Assembly: GCF_009905735.1 (NCBI RefSeq) | Contig: NZ_JAAALE010000005.1 | Coordinates: 1 to 64,000, forward strand | Reading direction: 5' to 3' | Origin: Porphyrobacter sp. SLTP | Lineage (GTDB): Bacteria > Pseudomonadota > Alphaproteobacteria > Sphingomonadales > Sphingomonadaceae | DNA: 64,000 nt | Shown: positions 21,987 to 33,965 of the stretch, one piece after another | Position numbering within the stretch: position 1 is the first letter of the stretch | Layout of the letters: every line of letters starts with the position of its first letter | Notes under the pieces: generated by a model | Told to the model about the DNA's origin: nothing | Database searches by the model: none | Seen by the model: the letters and a program-made list of their open reading frames with translations, nothing else | Position numbers and translations under genes: made by a program

Positions 21987-22664
21987 ATGTTCATCGGCCA
22001 CTTCGCCCCCGCCTTCGTCGCCGCCGCCGTCAGCCCGGAGCGGCCGCGGCTGGGGCTGATGTTCGTGGCGGCGCAGCTGGTGGACTGGGCGTTCTTCATC
22101 TTCACCATCGTCGGCGTCGAGCACATGCGCATCGTCGATCCGCCGGCGAGCGTGATGTCGCCGATCGACTTTCATCACATGCCCTATACCCACAGCCTGA
22201 TCGGAACCGCGATCTTCGCTGCCGCGCTGCTTGGCGTGGTGGCGGTGCAGCGGCGCGATCTGAAGCTGGGGGTGCTGGCCGGACTGGTGGTGCTGTCGCA
22301 CTGGCTGCTCGACTGGCTGGTGCACGTGCCCGATCTGACACTGGACGGCACGCCGCCCAAACTCGGGCTGGGACTATGGGACATGCCGTGGGTCGCGATC
22401 CCGCTGGAGCTGGGTGTCACGCTTGGCGCTTTCGCTTTCTATCTGCGCAGGACGCGCGGACCAGCGGGACCGCCTGCGATTCTGATCGGCGTGATGCTGC
22501 TGTTCCAAGCGATCAGCTGGTTCGGCCCGCACCCAGAGAGCGCCGGGGTGTTCTTCGCCATGCAGGCGCTGCTCGCGTTCGGGATCATGACCGCACTGGC
22601 AACGTGGGTCGGGGAGAATCGCTGGTTCCGCAAACGCGGCAACTTGGCCTTCGCGCTCCAGTAA
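21987..22664 (+). CDS. Membrane-bound metal-dependent hydrolase-like protein
   Basis: A 225-residue integral membrane protein. The His/Asp clusters IGHFAPAF, DFHHMPYTHSLIG and LSHWLLDWLVHVPD in or beside membrane helices resemble the YdjM/LexA-binding inner-membrane hydrolase group, where they may bind a metal. Six helices are predicted. Activity is unproven. It precedes purL by 30 bases. Confidence 0.7.
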   Translation: MFIGHFAPAFVAAAVSPERPRLGLMFVAAQLVDWAFFIFTIVGVEHMRIVDPPASVMSPIDFHHMPYTHSLIGTAIFAAALLGVVAVQRRDLKLGVLAGLVVLSHWLLDWLVHVPDLTLDGTPPKLGLGLWDMPWVAIPLELGVTLGAFAFYLRRTRGPAGPPAILIGVMLLFQAISWFGPHPESAGVFFAMQALLAFGIMTALATWVGENRWFRKRGNLAFALQ

Positions 22665-22694
22665 TCTAGGGGGCTGCGCAAGGAGTCCCCGTCC

Positions 22695-24944
<2,250 letters not shown>

Positions 24945-24947
24945 GCG

Positions 24948-25355
24948 GTGACCTCCGGCTATTCCGGCACGCCGCTCGTCAAGAAGCTGAATTTGCGTGA
25001 CGGAATGCGGGTGTGGTTCGACGCCATGCCCGAGCATGTGATCGACGAGATCGACGAATATGCGCTCGAACTGTTCTTCGTCGCCGATCCGGCCGATGGG
25101 ATCGATGCCGCGCATATCTTCGTGACGAACCGCACCGCGTTGGACGCACACCTCACCGCGCTGCGCTATCAGATATCGCCCGAAGGTCAGATCTGGGTGA
25201 GCTGGCCGAAGAAAGCCGCCAAGGTCGAAACCGACGTCACCGAAGACACGATCCGCGAAATCGCCCTGCCGCTCGGGCTGGTCGACACCAAGGTCTGCGC
25301 GATTGACGAGGTCTGGTCAGGCCTCAAACTGGTGATCCGCAAGGAACTGCGCTGA
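24948..25355 (+). CDS. DUF3052 family protein
   Basis: A 135-residue protein beginning with GTG three bases after purL. GYSGTPLVKKLNLRDGMRV and the repeat-like segment GQIWVSWPKKAAKVETDV match the DUF3052 family. A late ICDxVWSGLK-like segment (AIDEVWSGLKLVIRKELR) closes the protein. The family is of unknown function. Close spacing suggests cotranscription with purL. It is convergent with the Coq4-like gene, 4 bases away. Confidence 0.85.
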   Translation: MTSGYSGTPLVKKLNLRDGMRVWFDAMPEHVIDEIDEYALELFFVADPADGIDAAHIFVTNRTALDAHLTALRYQISPEGQIWVSWPKKAAKVETDVTEDTIREIALPLGLVDTKVCAIDEVWSGLKLVIRKELR

Positions 25356-25359
25356 AGCG

Positions 25360-26157
25360 TCAGGCCGCCTGCGCGCCAGCCCCGCCGAGCGTCAGATCCT
25401 CGCGCATCATCCCCTCGCCTTCGAGGATCGCGAGACACTGGCGATAGACCTCAGGCTTGCCGATGCCGAGACGCGTCCGCGCTTCGCCGATATCCTCGCG
25501 CATCAGCGCGGCGATATCCTGATGCGCGATCTTGGCGGCTGCCCGGCCCAGCTTGCGGCCTTCCTTGATCGCGGCGAACAACGGCGCCTTGGTGCCGCTC
25601 ACCTTCTTGATCTGGCGCGCGCCGGCATAGGCGATGAACAGGATGCCGGTGTTGTGGTTCTGCTCGTAAGTGAAGCCCAGCAAGCTCACCTCGCCCAGCG
25701 CATCGCGGCCATAGCCGGTAAGCACATGGAACAGGTCATGCGTGTCGCGCAGCCGATCAAAATACCATTGGGTCTGATCGCGCGGCAGGCTTTCGGGCGG
25801 CGCCCAGCGGTGGCTTTCTGCCACCAGTCCGGCGGCAGAAAGGCCTTCGCGCTTCATGAAGGCAATATAATGCGCCGCGACACTGTTCGGCGCACAATCG
25901 GCCCAGCGCGCGTGATCATCAAGCATGGCGGGAATATCCACGCCCTCGGCAAGAAAACGCTGGCCTTCGGGCGAGCGGATGAAGTCGCGCGCCTGCGCAT
26001 GGCTGCGCCGGCCTTTGGTCGCTTCGATGATGTGGAACACCTGCTCGGTGTCCTCCTTGTCATCGACCAGCTTACCGAAGTGGTGGAGCACCTTGAGCGG
26101 CCGGAAGCCCGACACCTTGCGTTCGGGGGCGAGCAGCGGAAGATCGAGAAGCGCCAT
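25360..26157 (-). CDS. Coq4 family protein, copy 1
   Basis: A 265-residue Coq4-like protein. The diagnostic metal-binding block HDLFHVLTGYGRDALGE (HDxxH...GE) is intact, preceded by RLRD and followed by helical segments. Eukaryotic COQ4 acts in ubiquinone biosynthesis at the C1 decarboxylation/hydroxylation step; alphaproteobacterial homologues are plausible equivalents but this is inference. It is 13 bases downstream of a second Coq4-family gene, so two paralogues are expressed together. Start MALLDLPLLAPERK. Confidence 0.85.
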   Translation of the reverse strand: MALLDLPLLAPERKVSGFRPLKVLHHFGKLVDDKEDTEQVFHIIEATKGRRSHAQARDFIRSPEGQRFLAEGVDIPAMLDDHARWADCAPNSVAAHYIAFMKREGLSAAGLVAESHRWAPPESLPRDQTQWYFDRLRDTHDLFHVLTGYGRDALGEVSLLGFTYEQNHNTGILFIAYAGARQIKKVSGTKAPLFAAIKEGRKLGRAAAKIAHQDIAALMREDIGEARTRLGIGKPEVYRQCLAILEGEGMMREDLTLGGAGAQAA

Positions 26158-26170
26158 CAGTCTTGCCCTC

Positions 26171-27013
26171 TCAAGCAGCCAGCAACTCGGGCTCGACTGC
26201 GGCTTTGCTGGCGAGCAAGTTGTAGGGGTCAATCCCTTCGGCCTGCCAGATGCGGTGACATTCGCGATATTGCGTCGGCTGCGGGATGCGCAGTTCGGCG
26301 CGCACGTCTTCAAGCGGGCGTGCCAGCAACTCGCGGATCGGCTGCGCGATCAGCGGCGGCGCACCCTTGCCGGTGCGATGGGCTTCGCGCACCGCACCGA
26401 AGACCGGTGCAGCGCTGCCCTTGGCCATCTTCTTGATGTTGGCCGCACCGGCATAACCGATCAGCAGGTGACCCTGGCTCGGCGACTGGCCGTGCGTGAA
26501 CAGCAGCACACAGGTTTCGCCCAGTGCATCGCGACCATAGCCGGTGAGAATGTGGAACAGATCATGCGTATCGCGCGAACGGTTAATGAACCACTCGACG
26601 AGATCGGGATAGCGCGGCCGCCCACTGCGGTCGGATTCGGCGACCAGACCGGCGGCGGAGAGGCCTTCGGTCTCCATGAAGTCGCAATAGGCGTGAGCCA
26701 GGCTGCCCTTGGGCGTGCGACGCAGGGCGGCGTGATCGTCAAGGATTTCGGGCAGGAAAGGCTCGGTCGACCGCAGGAACTCGCCGCGCTCCGACAGGGC
26801 GAGCGCGCTGACCCGCGGCAGGAAATCCTTCGACGGGAGCGATTCAAAGATCTTGAAGACAAGGCTGGTGTCTTCCTTGTCCTTCATCAGCCCCTGAAAG
26901 CTGCGGACCGCGCGCAGCGGGCGATAGCGGGCTGGCGCGCGTTCGGGGTGCAGCAACACCGTCCCATCGGGGGCGAACATCTGGGTATAGGTGGCTCGGT
27001 CAGTGCGGCTCAT
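26171..27013 (-). CDS. Coq4 family protein, copy 2
   Basis: A 280-residue paralogue of the adjacent protein, with HDLFHILTGYGRDALGE, GLSAAGLVAESDRSG and a KDKEDT segment shared with its neighbour (DDKEDT). Both keep all putative metal ligands, so neither looks degenerate. The proteins differ in the N-terminal ~25 residues (MSRTDRATYTQMFAPDGTV here). It is upstream of copy 1. The 119-base gap to serB carries AT-rich sequence (27060-27110) that may hold the promoter. Confidence 0.85.
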   Translation of the reverse strand: MSRTDRATYTQMFAPDGTVLLHPERAPARYRPLRAVRSFQGLMKDKEDTSLVFKIFESLPSKDFLPRVSALALSERGEFLRSTEPFLPEILDDHAALRRTPKGSLAHAYCDFMETEGLSAAGLVAESDRSGRPRYPDLVEWFINRSRDTHDLFHILTGYGRDALGETCVLLFTHGQSPSQGHLLIGYAGAANIKKMAKGSAAPVFGAVREAHRTGKGAPPLIAQPIRELLARPLEDVRAELRIPQPTQYRECHRIWQAEGIDPYNLLASKAAVEPELLAA

Positions 27014-27132
27014 GCGGAACGGTCCTTACAAGGTGGGCTGGCTCTAGCCCGGACTTGCTTACATGAGTGTTAATAGCCGATTCGGTCCTTTAAATGAAAC
27101 CCTTTTTTCAGTAAGCCGTTCCAACCCAGCGT

Positions 27133-28017
27133 TCAGCCCTCACGCCACGTCTCGCGGGGTATACCCAGCAACGTCAGCACAGCCGTAAGATCAGCGGCAT
27201 CGACCCGGCCATTGGCCGCTGCGCGCGCCTTGGGCTTGGCACGGTAGGCAAAGCCATAGGTCGCCGCTTCGATCATCGGAATGTCGTTGGCCCCGTCTCC
27301 GGTGGCGAGGCTGTGTGCACCCTCGCCCAGCCCGGTCAGCTCTTCACGCAGCACCGCCGCCTTGACTGCACTGTCGGTGATCGAGCCGATCAACCCGCCG
27401 GTGAGCTTTCCGCCTTCGACCGCGAGCCGGTTGCCGACCACCCGGTGAAAGCCGAGCATCTCGGCCACGGGGTCAGCGAAGTGATGGAAACCGCCCGTCA
27501 CCAGCACCGTGCGCGTGCCGAGCGCCGCCAAGGTCGCCACCAGCACCTTGGCCCCCGGGGTTGCCGTGATCCGGTCAGCAAGACAGGCGTGGATCGCGCT
27601 TTCGTTCAGCCCTTCAAGCAACGCCACCCGCTCGCGCAAGGCAGCCTCGAAATCGAGTTCACCCTGCATCGCACGTTCCGTGATTGCTGCAATCTGCGGC
27701 TTCAAACCGGCGTAATCGGCCAGCTCGTCGATGCATTCCTGCCCGATCATGGTCGAATCCATGTCTGAGACGAACAGCCGCGGCACTTCGATCGCCCCGC
27801 GCGCCACCAGCATCGCAGCAGGCTCGAACACCGCGTCGATCGCGTCCAGCACGGCGGCGGGATCGCCGTCACCCATATGCAGTTCCAGCACGCCGTCGTC
27901 ACCCGCGGGCATGGCGGCTGCTTCCAGTGGCACGCCGCTTTGCGCCAAAGCGCCCGACAGCGCATCGAGACGCGTTTCACATTCTGCCGTCTCTGCTATC
28001 AGCCGCGCAATGAGCAT
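27133..28017 (-). CDS. serB: Phosphoserine phosphatase
   Basis: Final step of serine synthesis, a HAD-superfamily phosphatase. The 294-residue protein has an N-terminal ~80-residue regulatory region, the HAD motif I FVSDMDSTMIGQECIDELAD (nucleophile DxD), motif II VLVTGGFHHFA and motifs III/IV around ATGDGANDIPMIEAA. The ATG at 28017 gives the usual MLIARLIAE N terminus. This start overlaps the miaA start on the other strand by 8 bases. Confidence 0.97.
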   Translation of the reverse strand: MLIARLIAETAECETRLDALSGALAQSGVPLEAAAMPAGDDGVLELHMGDGDPAAVLDAIDAVFEPAAMLVARGAIEVPRLFVSDMDSTMIGQECIDELADYAGLKPQIAAITERAMQGELDFEAALRERVALLEGLNESAIHACLADRITATPGAKVLVATLAALGTRTVLVTGGFHHFADPVAEMLGFHRVVGNRLAVEGGKLTGGLIGSITDSAVKAAVLREELTGLGEGAHSLATGDGANDIPMIEAATYGFAYRAKPKARAAANGRVDAADLTAVLTLLGIPRETWREG

Positions 28018-28966
28018 TCCTGTATCTCCACCAGCACCGCTCGCGCTCATTGCAGGGCCGACCGCGAGCGGCAAGAGCGCGATTGCGCTCGCACTGGCGC
28101 ATGCCCTCATCGAGACCGGCCAGCGGCCTGTCATCATCAATGCCGATAGCGCGCAGGTCTATGCCGATTTGCAGGTGCTCTCCGCGCGTCCCTCCGAGGA
28201 TGAGATGGAGGGCATCGAGCACCGCCTGTTCGGGGCATGGGACGGAGCCGAGGCGTGCTCGGTCGCGGCATGGGCGACTGCGGCCAAGGCCGAAATCGCC
28301 AAATGCCATGCGGCGGGCGATGTGCCGATTCTGGTCGGGGGCACCGGCATGTATGTGAAGGTGCTGATCGAAGGCATCGCCCCGATCCCCGAGATCGACC
28401 CCGCCGTGCGTGCCGCCGTGCGTGCGCTGCCCGAGGATGCGGCTTACAAGCTGCTCCAGCTCGAAGACCCGCTGCGCGCCGCCGAGCTTGATCCGGGAGA
28501 TCGCCAGCGGATCGCCCGTGCGCTTGAGGTGAAACGCTCGACCGGCGTAACGCTGGGTGACTGGCAGCTCGCCAAGGCAGGCGGGATCGGCGACGAGGTG
28601 ACGCTGCACCCGCTGGTGCTCGAACCCGACCGGCCGTGGCTTTACGAGCGTTGCGACCTGCGTTTCGCCGCGATGCTGGAAGCAGGCGCGATTGCCGAGG
28701 TCGAAGCCCTGCTCGCCCGCCAGCTCGACCCCGATTTGCCGGTCATGCGCGCCATCGGCGTGCCCGAGATTGCCGCGTTTCTCTACGAGGACATCACCTA
28801 CGAAGCGATGGTCGCCGCCGGCGCGCAAGCGACCCGCAACTTTGCCAAACGCCAGTTCACGTGGTTCCGGCGCCAACCCCCGGCGGAATGGCCGCGGGCG
28901 TCGCTTGGATATGAATCCGAAAGTATCGAAGTGGATGCCCATTTCGCATCATTATTGCGCAATTAG
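28010..28966 (+). CDS. miaA: tRNA dimethylallyltransferase
   Basis: Adds the dimethylallyl group to A37 of tRNAs that read UNN codons. The 318-residue protein begins MSIPVSPPAPLALIAGPTAS with a P-loop (GPTASGKS), INADSAQVYADLQVLSARPS, VGGTGMYVKVL, and the C-terminal QATRNFAKRQFTWFRRQ. No later start codon precedes the P-loop, so the divergent 8-base overlap with serB is well supported. The ilvB gene follows at 142 bases. Confidence 0.96.
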   Translation: MSIPVSPPAPLALIAGPTASGKSAIALALAHALIETGQRPVIINADSAQVYADLQVLSARPSEDEMEGIEHRLFGAWDGAEACSVAAWATAAKAEIAKCHAAGDVPILVGGTGMYVKVLIEGIAPIPEIDPAVRAAVRALPEDAAYKLLQLEDPLRAAELDPGDRQRIARALEVKRSTGVTLGDWQLAKAGGIGDEVTLHPLVLEPDRPWLYERCDLRFAAMLEAGAIAEVEALLARQLDPDLPVMRAIGVPEIAAFLYEDITYEAMVAAGAQATRNFAKRQFTWFRRQPPAEWPRASLGYESESIEVDAHFASLLRN

Positions 28967-28969
28967 GGC

Positions 28970-28998
28970 TTGACCTATCAGATTATAACCTTTAGCGG
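28970..28998 (+). promoter_or_regulatory. Candidate promoter for ilvB
   Basis: TTGACC at 28970 and TAGCGG at 28993 with a 17-base spacer. The surrounding GGGCTTGACC-NATC-NGATT is shared with the sequence before tRNA-Glu. The -10 hexamer is weak. Confidence 0.35.
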
Positions 28999-29010
28999 CG
29001 ACATCCATCG

Positions 29011-29046
29011 GCCCGATGCGCCCCCTGCGTCGGGCCAGTTTTGTTG
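29011..29046 (+). terminator. Hairpin with T-rich tail before ilvB (terminator or attenuator)
   Basis: GCCCGATGCG pairs with TGCGTCGGGC (10 bp with two G-U) around a C5 loop, followed by CAGTTTTGTTGTT. It can end miaA transcription or attenuate ilvB. No convincing leader peptide was found upstream. Confidence 0.45.
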
Positions 29047-29107
29047 TTAACGCCTTGTCCGTGCGGCCCTTTCCGGCTTCATGTGATTCATCAGATGGAG
29101 TTTCCCC

Positions 29108-30910
29108 GTGCCCGGCAAGCCGGACTCTGCCCCGACCAAGCGGCCTTCGGACAATAGCAGCGCCATGAGCGGCGCGGCGATCCTCGTGCAGTGCCTGATC
29201 GAACAGGGCGTCGAATATGTCTTCGGCTACCCCGGCGGGGCCGTGCTGCCGATCTATGACGAATTGTTCGGCGATGAACGCATCCGCCACATTCTCGTCC
29301 GCCATGAAGCGGGCGCGGCTCACGCGGCAGAAGGCTATGCCCGCTCCACCGGCAAGCCCGGCGTGGTGCTGGTCACCTCCGGCCCCGGCGCGACCAATGC
29401 GATTACCGGCATTGCGGATGCCTGGATGGACTCGATCCCGCTGGTCGTCATCACCGGGCAGGTGCCCACCAGCCTGATCGGCACGGACGCGTTTCAGGAA
29501 GCCGACACGATCGGTATCACCCGCCACTGCACCAAGCACAATTACCTGGTGAAGGACCCGGCGGATCTGGCCGCCACGATCAAGGAAGCCTTCCTGATCG
29601 CCACCACGGGTCGCCCCGGTCCGGTCGTGATCGACATTCCCAAGAACGTGCAGATCGCCGTCCCCTCGGAACGCCGCGCGCTGACGCGGGCGGGCGCGCA
29701 TCGCTATGCGCCGCAGACGGTTGCTCCGGTCGAGCAGATCATCGAAGCGGTCGAACTGATCGCCAATGCCCAGCGGCCGATTTTCTACACTGGCGGCGGC
29801 GTCATCAATTCCGGCCCGGAAGCAAGCCGCCTGCTGCGCCAGTTACAGGACATCACCGGCGCGCCGGTCACGTCCACCCTGATGGGCCTCGGCGCCTTCC
29901 CGTCGCAACACCCCGATTGGCTCGGGATGCTGGGGATGCACGGCACCTACGAAGCCAATATGGCGATGAACAAGTGTGACGTGATGGTCTGCATCGGCGC
30001 GCGCTTCGATGACCGCGTGACCGGGCGGCTCGACGCCTTCTCCCCGGACTCCAAGAAGATCCACATCGATATCGACCGCTCCTCGATCAACAAGACCGTG
30101 CCGGTCGACATGGGAATTGTCGGCGATTGCGGCACCGTGCTGGCGCAGATGATCGAAGCGTGGGGCACACGGCAAGCGCGCAATCTCGGCGAGTGGAAAG
30201 CCCGGATCGCCGGTTGGCGCGCGCGTGAGTGTCTCGCCTATCCCGAACGCTCGGTGAAGCATCCGGGCATGATCATGCCGCAAAAGGCGGTTGAGCGGCT
30301 CCACGCCCTCACCCACCGCCGCAATCCGATCATCACCACCGAAGTCGGCCAGCACCAGATGTGGGCGGCGCAGTATTTCGGGTTTGAAGACCCGAACAAA
30401 TGGCTGACCAGCGGCGGCCTCGGCACGATGGGCTACGGTCTGCCCGCCGCGATCGGCGCGCAGCTGGGCCACCCCAACGCGCTGGTGATCGACATCGCGG
30501 GGGAAGCCTCGATCCAGATGAACATTCAGGAGCTCGGCACCGCGAGCCAATATCGCCTGCCGGTCAAGATTTTCATCTTGAACAACGAATACATGGGCAT
30601 GGTCCGCCAATGGCAGGAACTGACCTATGAAAGCCGCTATTCGAACTCCTATTCCGACAGCCTCCCCGATTTCGTGAAGCTCGCCGAAGCCTATGGCTGG
30701 AAGGGCATCCGCATCACCGAGGAGCGCGATCTGGATGACGGGATCATGCGGATGCTCGACCATAATGGCCCGGTGATTGTCGATTGCCTCGTCGCGCAGG
30801 ATGCCAACTGCCTGCCGATGATCCCGTCAGGCGCAGCGCATACCGACATGATGCTGTACGGCGACAAGGTCGACGGCACGATGGACGACGAGGCCAAGGC
30901 GCTGGTCTAA
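29108..30910 (+). CDS. ilvB: Acetolactate synthase large (catalytic) subunit
   Basis: ThDP-dependent first enzyme of Val/Leu/Ile synthesis, condensing pyruvate with pyruvate or 2-ketobutyrate. The 600-residue protein has [20 protein letters not shown], the catalytic Glu in [18 protein letters not shown], an FAD-binding middle domain and the ThDP motif starting [11 protein letters not shown]. In that motif the usual GDG is GEA, a known variation in some bacterial AHAS. A GTG at 29108 with a GATGGAG site is used; ATG at 29165 is the alternative. The gene is 27 bases before ilvN. Confidence 0.96.
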   Translation: MPGKPDSAPTKRPSDNSSAMSGAAILVQCLIEQGVEYVFGYPGGAVLPIYDELFGDERIRHILVRHEAGAAHAAEGYARSTGKPGVVLVTSGPGATNAITGIADAWMDSIPLVVITGQVPTSLIGTDAFQEADTIGITRHCTKHNYLVKDPADLAATIKEAFLIATTGRPGPVVIDIPKNVQIAVPSERRALTRAGAHRYAPQTVAPVEQIIEAVELIANAQRPIFYTGGGVINSGPEASRLLRQLQDITGAPVTSTLMGLGAFPSQHPDWLGMLGMHGTYEANMAMNKCDVMVCIGARFDDRVTGRLDAFSPDSKKIHIDIDRSSINKTVPVDMGIVGDCGTVLAQMIEAWGTRQARNLGEWKARIAGWRARECLAYPERSVKHPGMIMPQKAVERLHALTHRRNPIITTEVGQHQMWAAQYFGFEDPNKWLTSGGLGTMGYGLPAAIGAQLGHPNALVIDIAGEASIQMNIQELGTASQYRLPVKIFILNNEYMGMVRQWQELTYESRYSNSYSDSLPDFVKLAEAYGWKGIRITEERDLDDGIMRMLDHNGPVIVDCLVAQDANCLPMIPSGAAHTDMMLYGDKVDGTMDDEAKALV

Positions 30911-30937
30911 GGCCGCTGCTTTACGGGAAACCATGCA

Positions 30938-31453
30938 ATGAAAATCACCGAAGCGGCCTCCGAACGCCATGTGCTGACCGTGATGGTCGACAACGAGCCG
31001 GGCATCCTCGCCAAGATCACCGGCTTGTTCACCGCGCGCGGCTACAACATCGACAGCCTCACCGTGGCCGACATCACCGAGGATCACGCCGTCAGCCGCA
31101 TCACCATCGTCACCAACGGCCCGCCGTCGGTGATCGACCAGATCGAAGCGCAGCTCGAACGGCTGGTGCCGGTGCACAAGGTGCTCGATCTCACCACCGC
31201 CGGACCGCACGTGGAGCGCGAGCTGGCGCTCATCAAGGTCACCGGCACCGGCGAAAAGCGGGTCGAGGCGCTGCGCCTCGCCGACATTTTTCGCGCGCGG
31301 CCTGTGGATACGACCACCGAGAGCTTCATCTTCGAAATCACCGGCCCGCCCGAAAAGGTCGACAGCTTCATTGCGTTGATGCGCGAGCTGGGGCTGGTCG
31401 AGGTCGGCCGCACCGGCGTCGTCGGGATGCTGCGCGGGCCTCTGGGTGCATGA
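30938..31453 (+). CDS. ilvN: Acetolactate synthase small (regulatory) subunit
   Basis: The 171-residue regulatory subunit activates IlvB and confers valine feedback. An N-terminal ACT domain (HVLTVMVDNEPGILAKITGL, GYNIDSLTVA) is followed by the ALS_ss_C domain (IFRARPVDTTTESFIFEITG). ilvH is the equivalent symbol in other genomes. A palindromic repeat separates it from ilvC. Confidence 0.97.
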   Translation: MKITEAASERHVLTVMVDNEPGILAKITGLFTARGYNIDSLTVADITEDHAVSRITIVTNGPPSVIDQIEAQLERLVPVHKVLDLTTAGPHVERELALIKVTGTGEKRVEALRLADIFRARPVDTTTESFIFEITGPPEKVDSFIALMRELGLVEVGRTGVVGMLRGPLGA

Positions 31454-31461
31454 TTTTTTGA

Positions 31462-32571
<1,110 letters not shown>

Positions 32572-32589
32572 CGCCAAAGCAATGGCCTG

Positions 32590-33189
32590 ATGTTTGAGGG
32601 CCGCAACGCTAAGCTGGTATACACGGCGATCGCCATCATCTGGGTGGCGATCGTCGTGCGTGCCGCGTTCAACGTCAAAGGGCCGGAAGATTTCGTCGTC
32701 ACTGTCGCGCAAAGCGAAGTGCAGGCCTTCGCCCGCGAGCGGCTGAACGCGATGCAGGCACGCTCCTTCTCCGAGAAAGTCGAACTCTGCGCCATCGTTT
32801 TCGAAACCAGCACGGGCGAACTCGACGCCACCGCAGTAAAGGTGGGCGATGAAGCGACCTGCGATCTGCGCTATTTCGACGAACCGGGCATGGCCCCACT
32901 GGCCAGCATCCATACGCATGGCGCCTTCGATGAGAATTACGACAGCGAAGTGCCGTCGCTGATCGATCTGGAAGGCGACATTGAAAGCCAGATCGACGGC
33001 TATGTCGCGACCCCGGGCGGCCGGATGTGGCGGATCGACTGGCGGCAAGAGCGTGCCGTGCAGGTCTGCGCAGAAGGCTGCCTGCAACAGGACCCTTCCT
33101 ATCGCCCTTGCCCCGGCGATCCGATCGCTCCCGTCTATTCATCACCGCAACTGACCGCGCGAAATCGTCGGACTGTCGTGCAGTGCTGA
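32590..33189 (+). CDS. Membrane-anchored DUF4329/JAMM-like protein
   Basis: A 199-residue protein with one N-terminal membrane helix (LVYTAIAIIWVAIVVRAAF, residues ~9-27) and a soluble domain. LASIHTHGAFDENYDSEVPS then LID gives H-x-H and S-x-x-D, resembling the metal site of JAB/JAMM proteases with a longer spacing than the usual seven residues. The GYVATPGGRMWRID segment resembles DUF4329. Four or more Cys near the C terminus (CAEGC, CPGD, VVQC) may form disulfides. It follows ilvC by 18 bases. Function unknown. Confidence 0.7.
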   Translation: MFEGRNAKLVYTAIAIIWVAIVVRAAFNVKGPEDFVVTVAQSEVQAFARERLNAMQARSFSEKVELCAIVFETSTGELDATAVKVGDEATCDLRYFDEPGMAPLASIHTHGAFDENYDSEVPSLIDLEGDIESQIDGYVATPGGRMWRIDWRQERAVQVCAEGCLQQDPSYRPCPGDPIAPVYSSPQLTARNRRTVVQC

Positions 33190-33260
33190 TGCAGCGTCTA
33201 TTGGCTGGAACCGCGATGGCCCCTGCGAATTGGGACCTTTTGAAGAAGGAGACCTATTCG

Positions 33261-33923
33261 ATGAACCGTTACGCTTTTGCAGCCGCCACTGCCGCCGCTC
33301 TTGTCGCCGTCACCGGCGGGATTGCCGCCGCGCCCGCGATCTTCGCGCAAGGTGCGCCGCAGGTGCCCGGCGTGCAGGATCCCGCACGTGTCACCGCTGG
33401 GACCTATGCGCTGGACGCGGGTCACACGTTGGTGGGGTGGGAAGTCAGCCACTTCGGCTTCAACGACTATCTCGGCCTGTTCGGGAACATCACGGGCACG
33501 ATGACGATGGACCCCGCCAATATCGAAGCCGCCAAGGTTGAGGTCATGGTGCCGATTGCCGAAGTCAGCGTTGCCAGCGCCGGTCTCAAGGATCACCTCC
33601 TGCGCCCTGGCAAGGACGGCGGCGCGCCCGATTTCTTCGGCCCGACCCCGGGGATGGCGACCTTCACCTCGACCAAAGTGGTTAAGACCGGGGACATGAC
33701 GGCTGACGTCACCGGCACGCTCACCATGAACGGCAAAAGCGCGCCTGTAACCCTCACCACAGAATTCGTCGGCGCGGGTGCTAATCCCTTCAACAAGAAG
33801 GACACCGTCGGCTTCCACGCCCGCACGACCATCGACCGCACCCAATGGGGCGTGAACTACGGCGCGCCCTTCGTCGGCAAGGACGTGACGCTCACGATCA
33901 GCGCGGCGTTCGAAAAGCAGTAA
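33261..33923 (+). CDS. YceI family periplasmic protein
   Basis: A 220-residue lipocalin-like YceI protein with a signal peptide (residues ~1-32, ending AAPAIFAQG). The domain shows YALDAGHTLVGWEVSHFGF, the LFGNITGTMTMDP strand and VTGTLTMNGKSAPVTLTTEF. Family members bind polyisoprenoid lipids; the native ligand here is unknown. A GAAGGAG site precedes the ATG. Confidence 0.93.
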   Translation: MNRYAFAAATAAALVAVTGGIAAAPAIFAQGAPQVPGVQDPARVTAGTYALDAGHTLVGWEVSHFGFNDYLGLFGNITGTMTMDPANIEAAKVEVMVPIAEVSVASAGLKDHLLRPGKDGGAPDFFGPTPGMATFTSTKVVKTGDMTADVTGTLTMNGKSAPVTLTTEFVGAGANPFNKKDTVGFHARTTIDRTQWGVNYGAPFVGKDVTLTISAAFEKQ

Positions 33924-33965
33924 AGCCCTCTCGACTCGTTTTCGGCAATCGGGCAGGCGTGCCGC

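Noticed and set aside
29016..29108. ilvB leader peptide starting MRPLRRASFVVNAL
   Set aside because: The frame runs on into ilvB without a stop, and branched-chain codons are not clustered.
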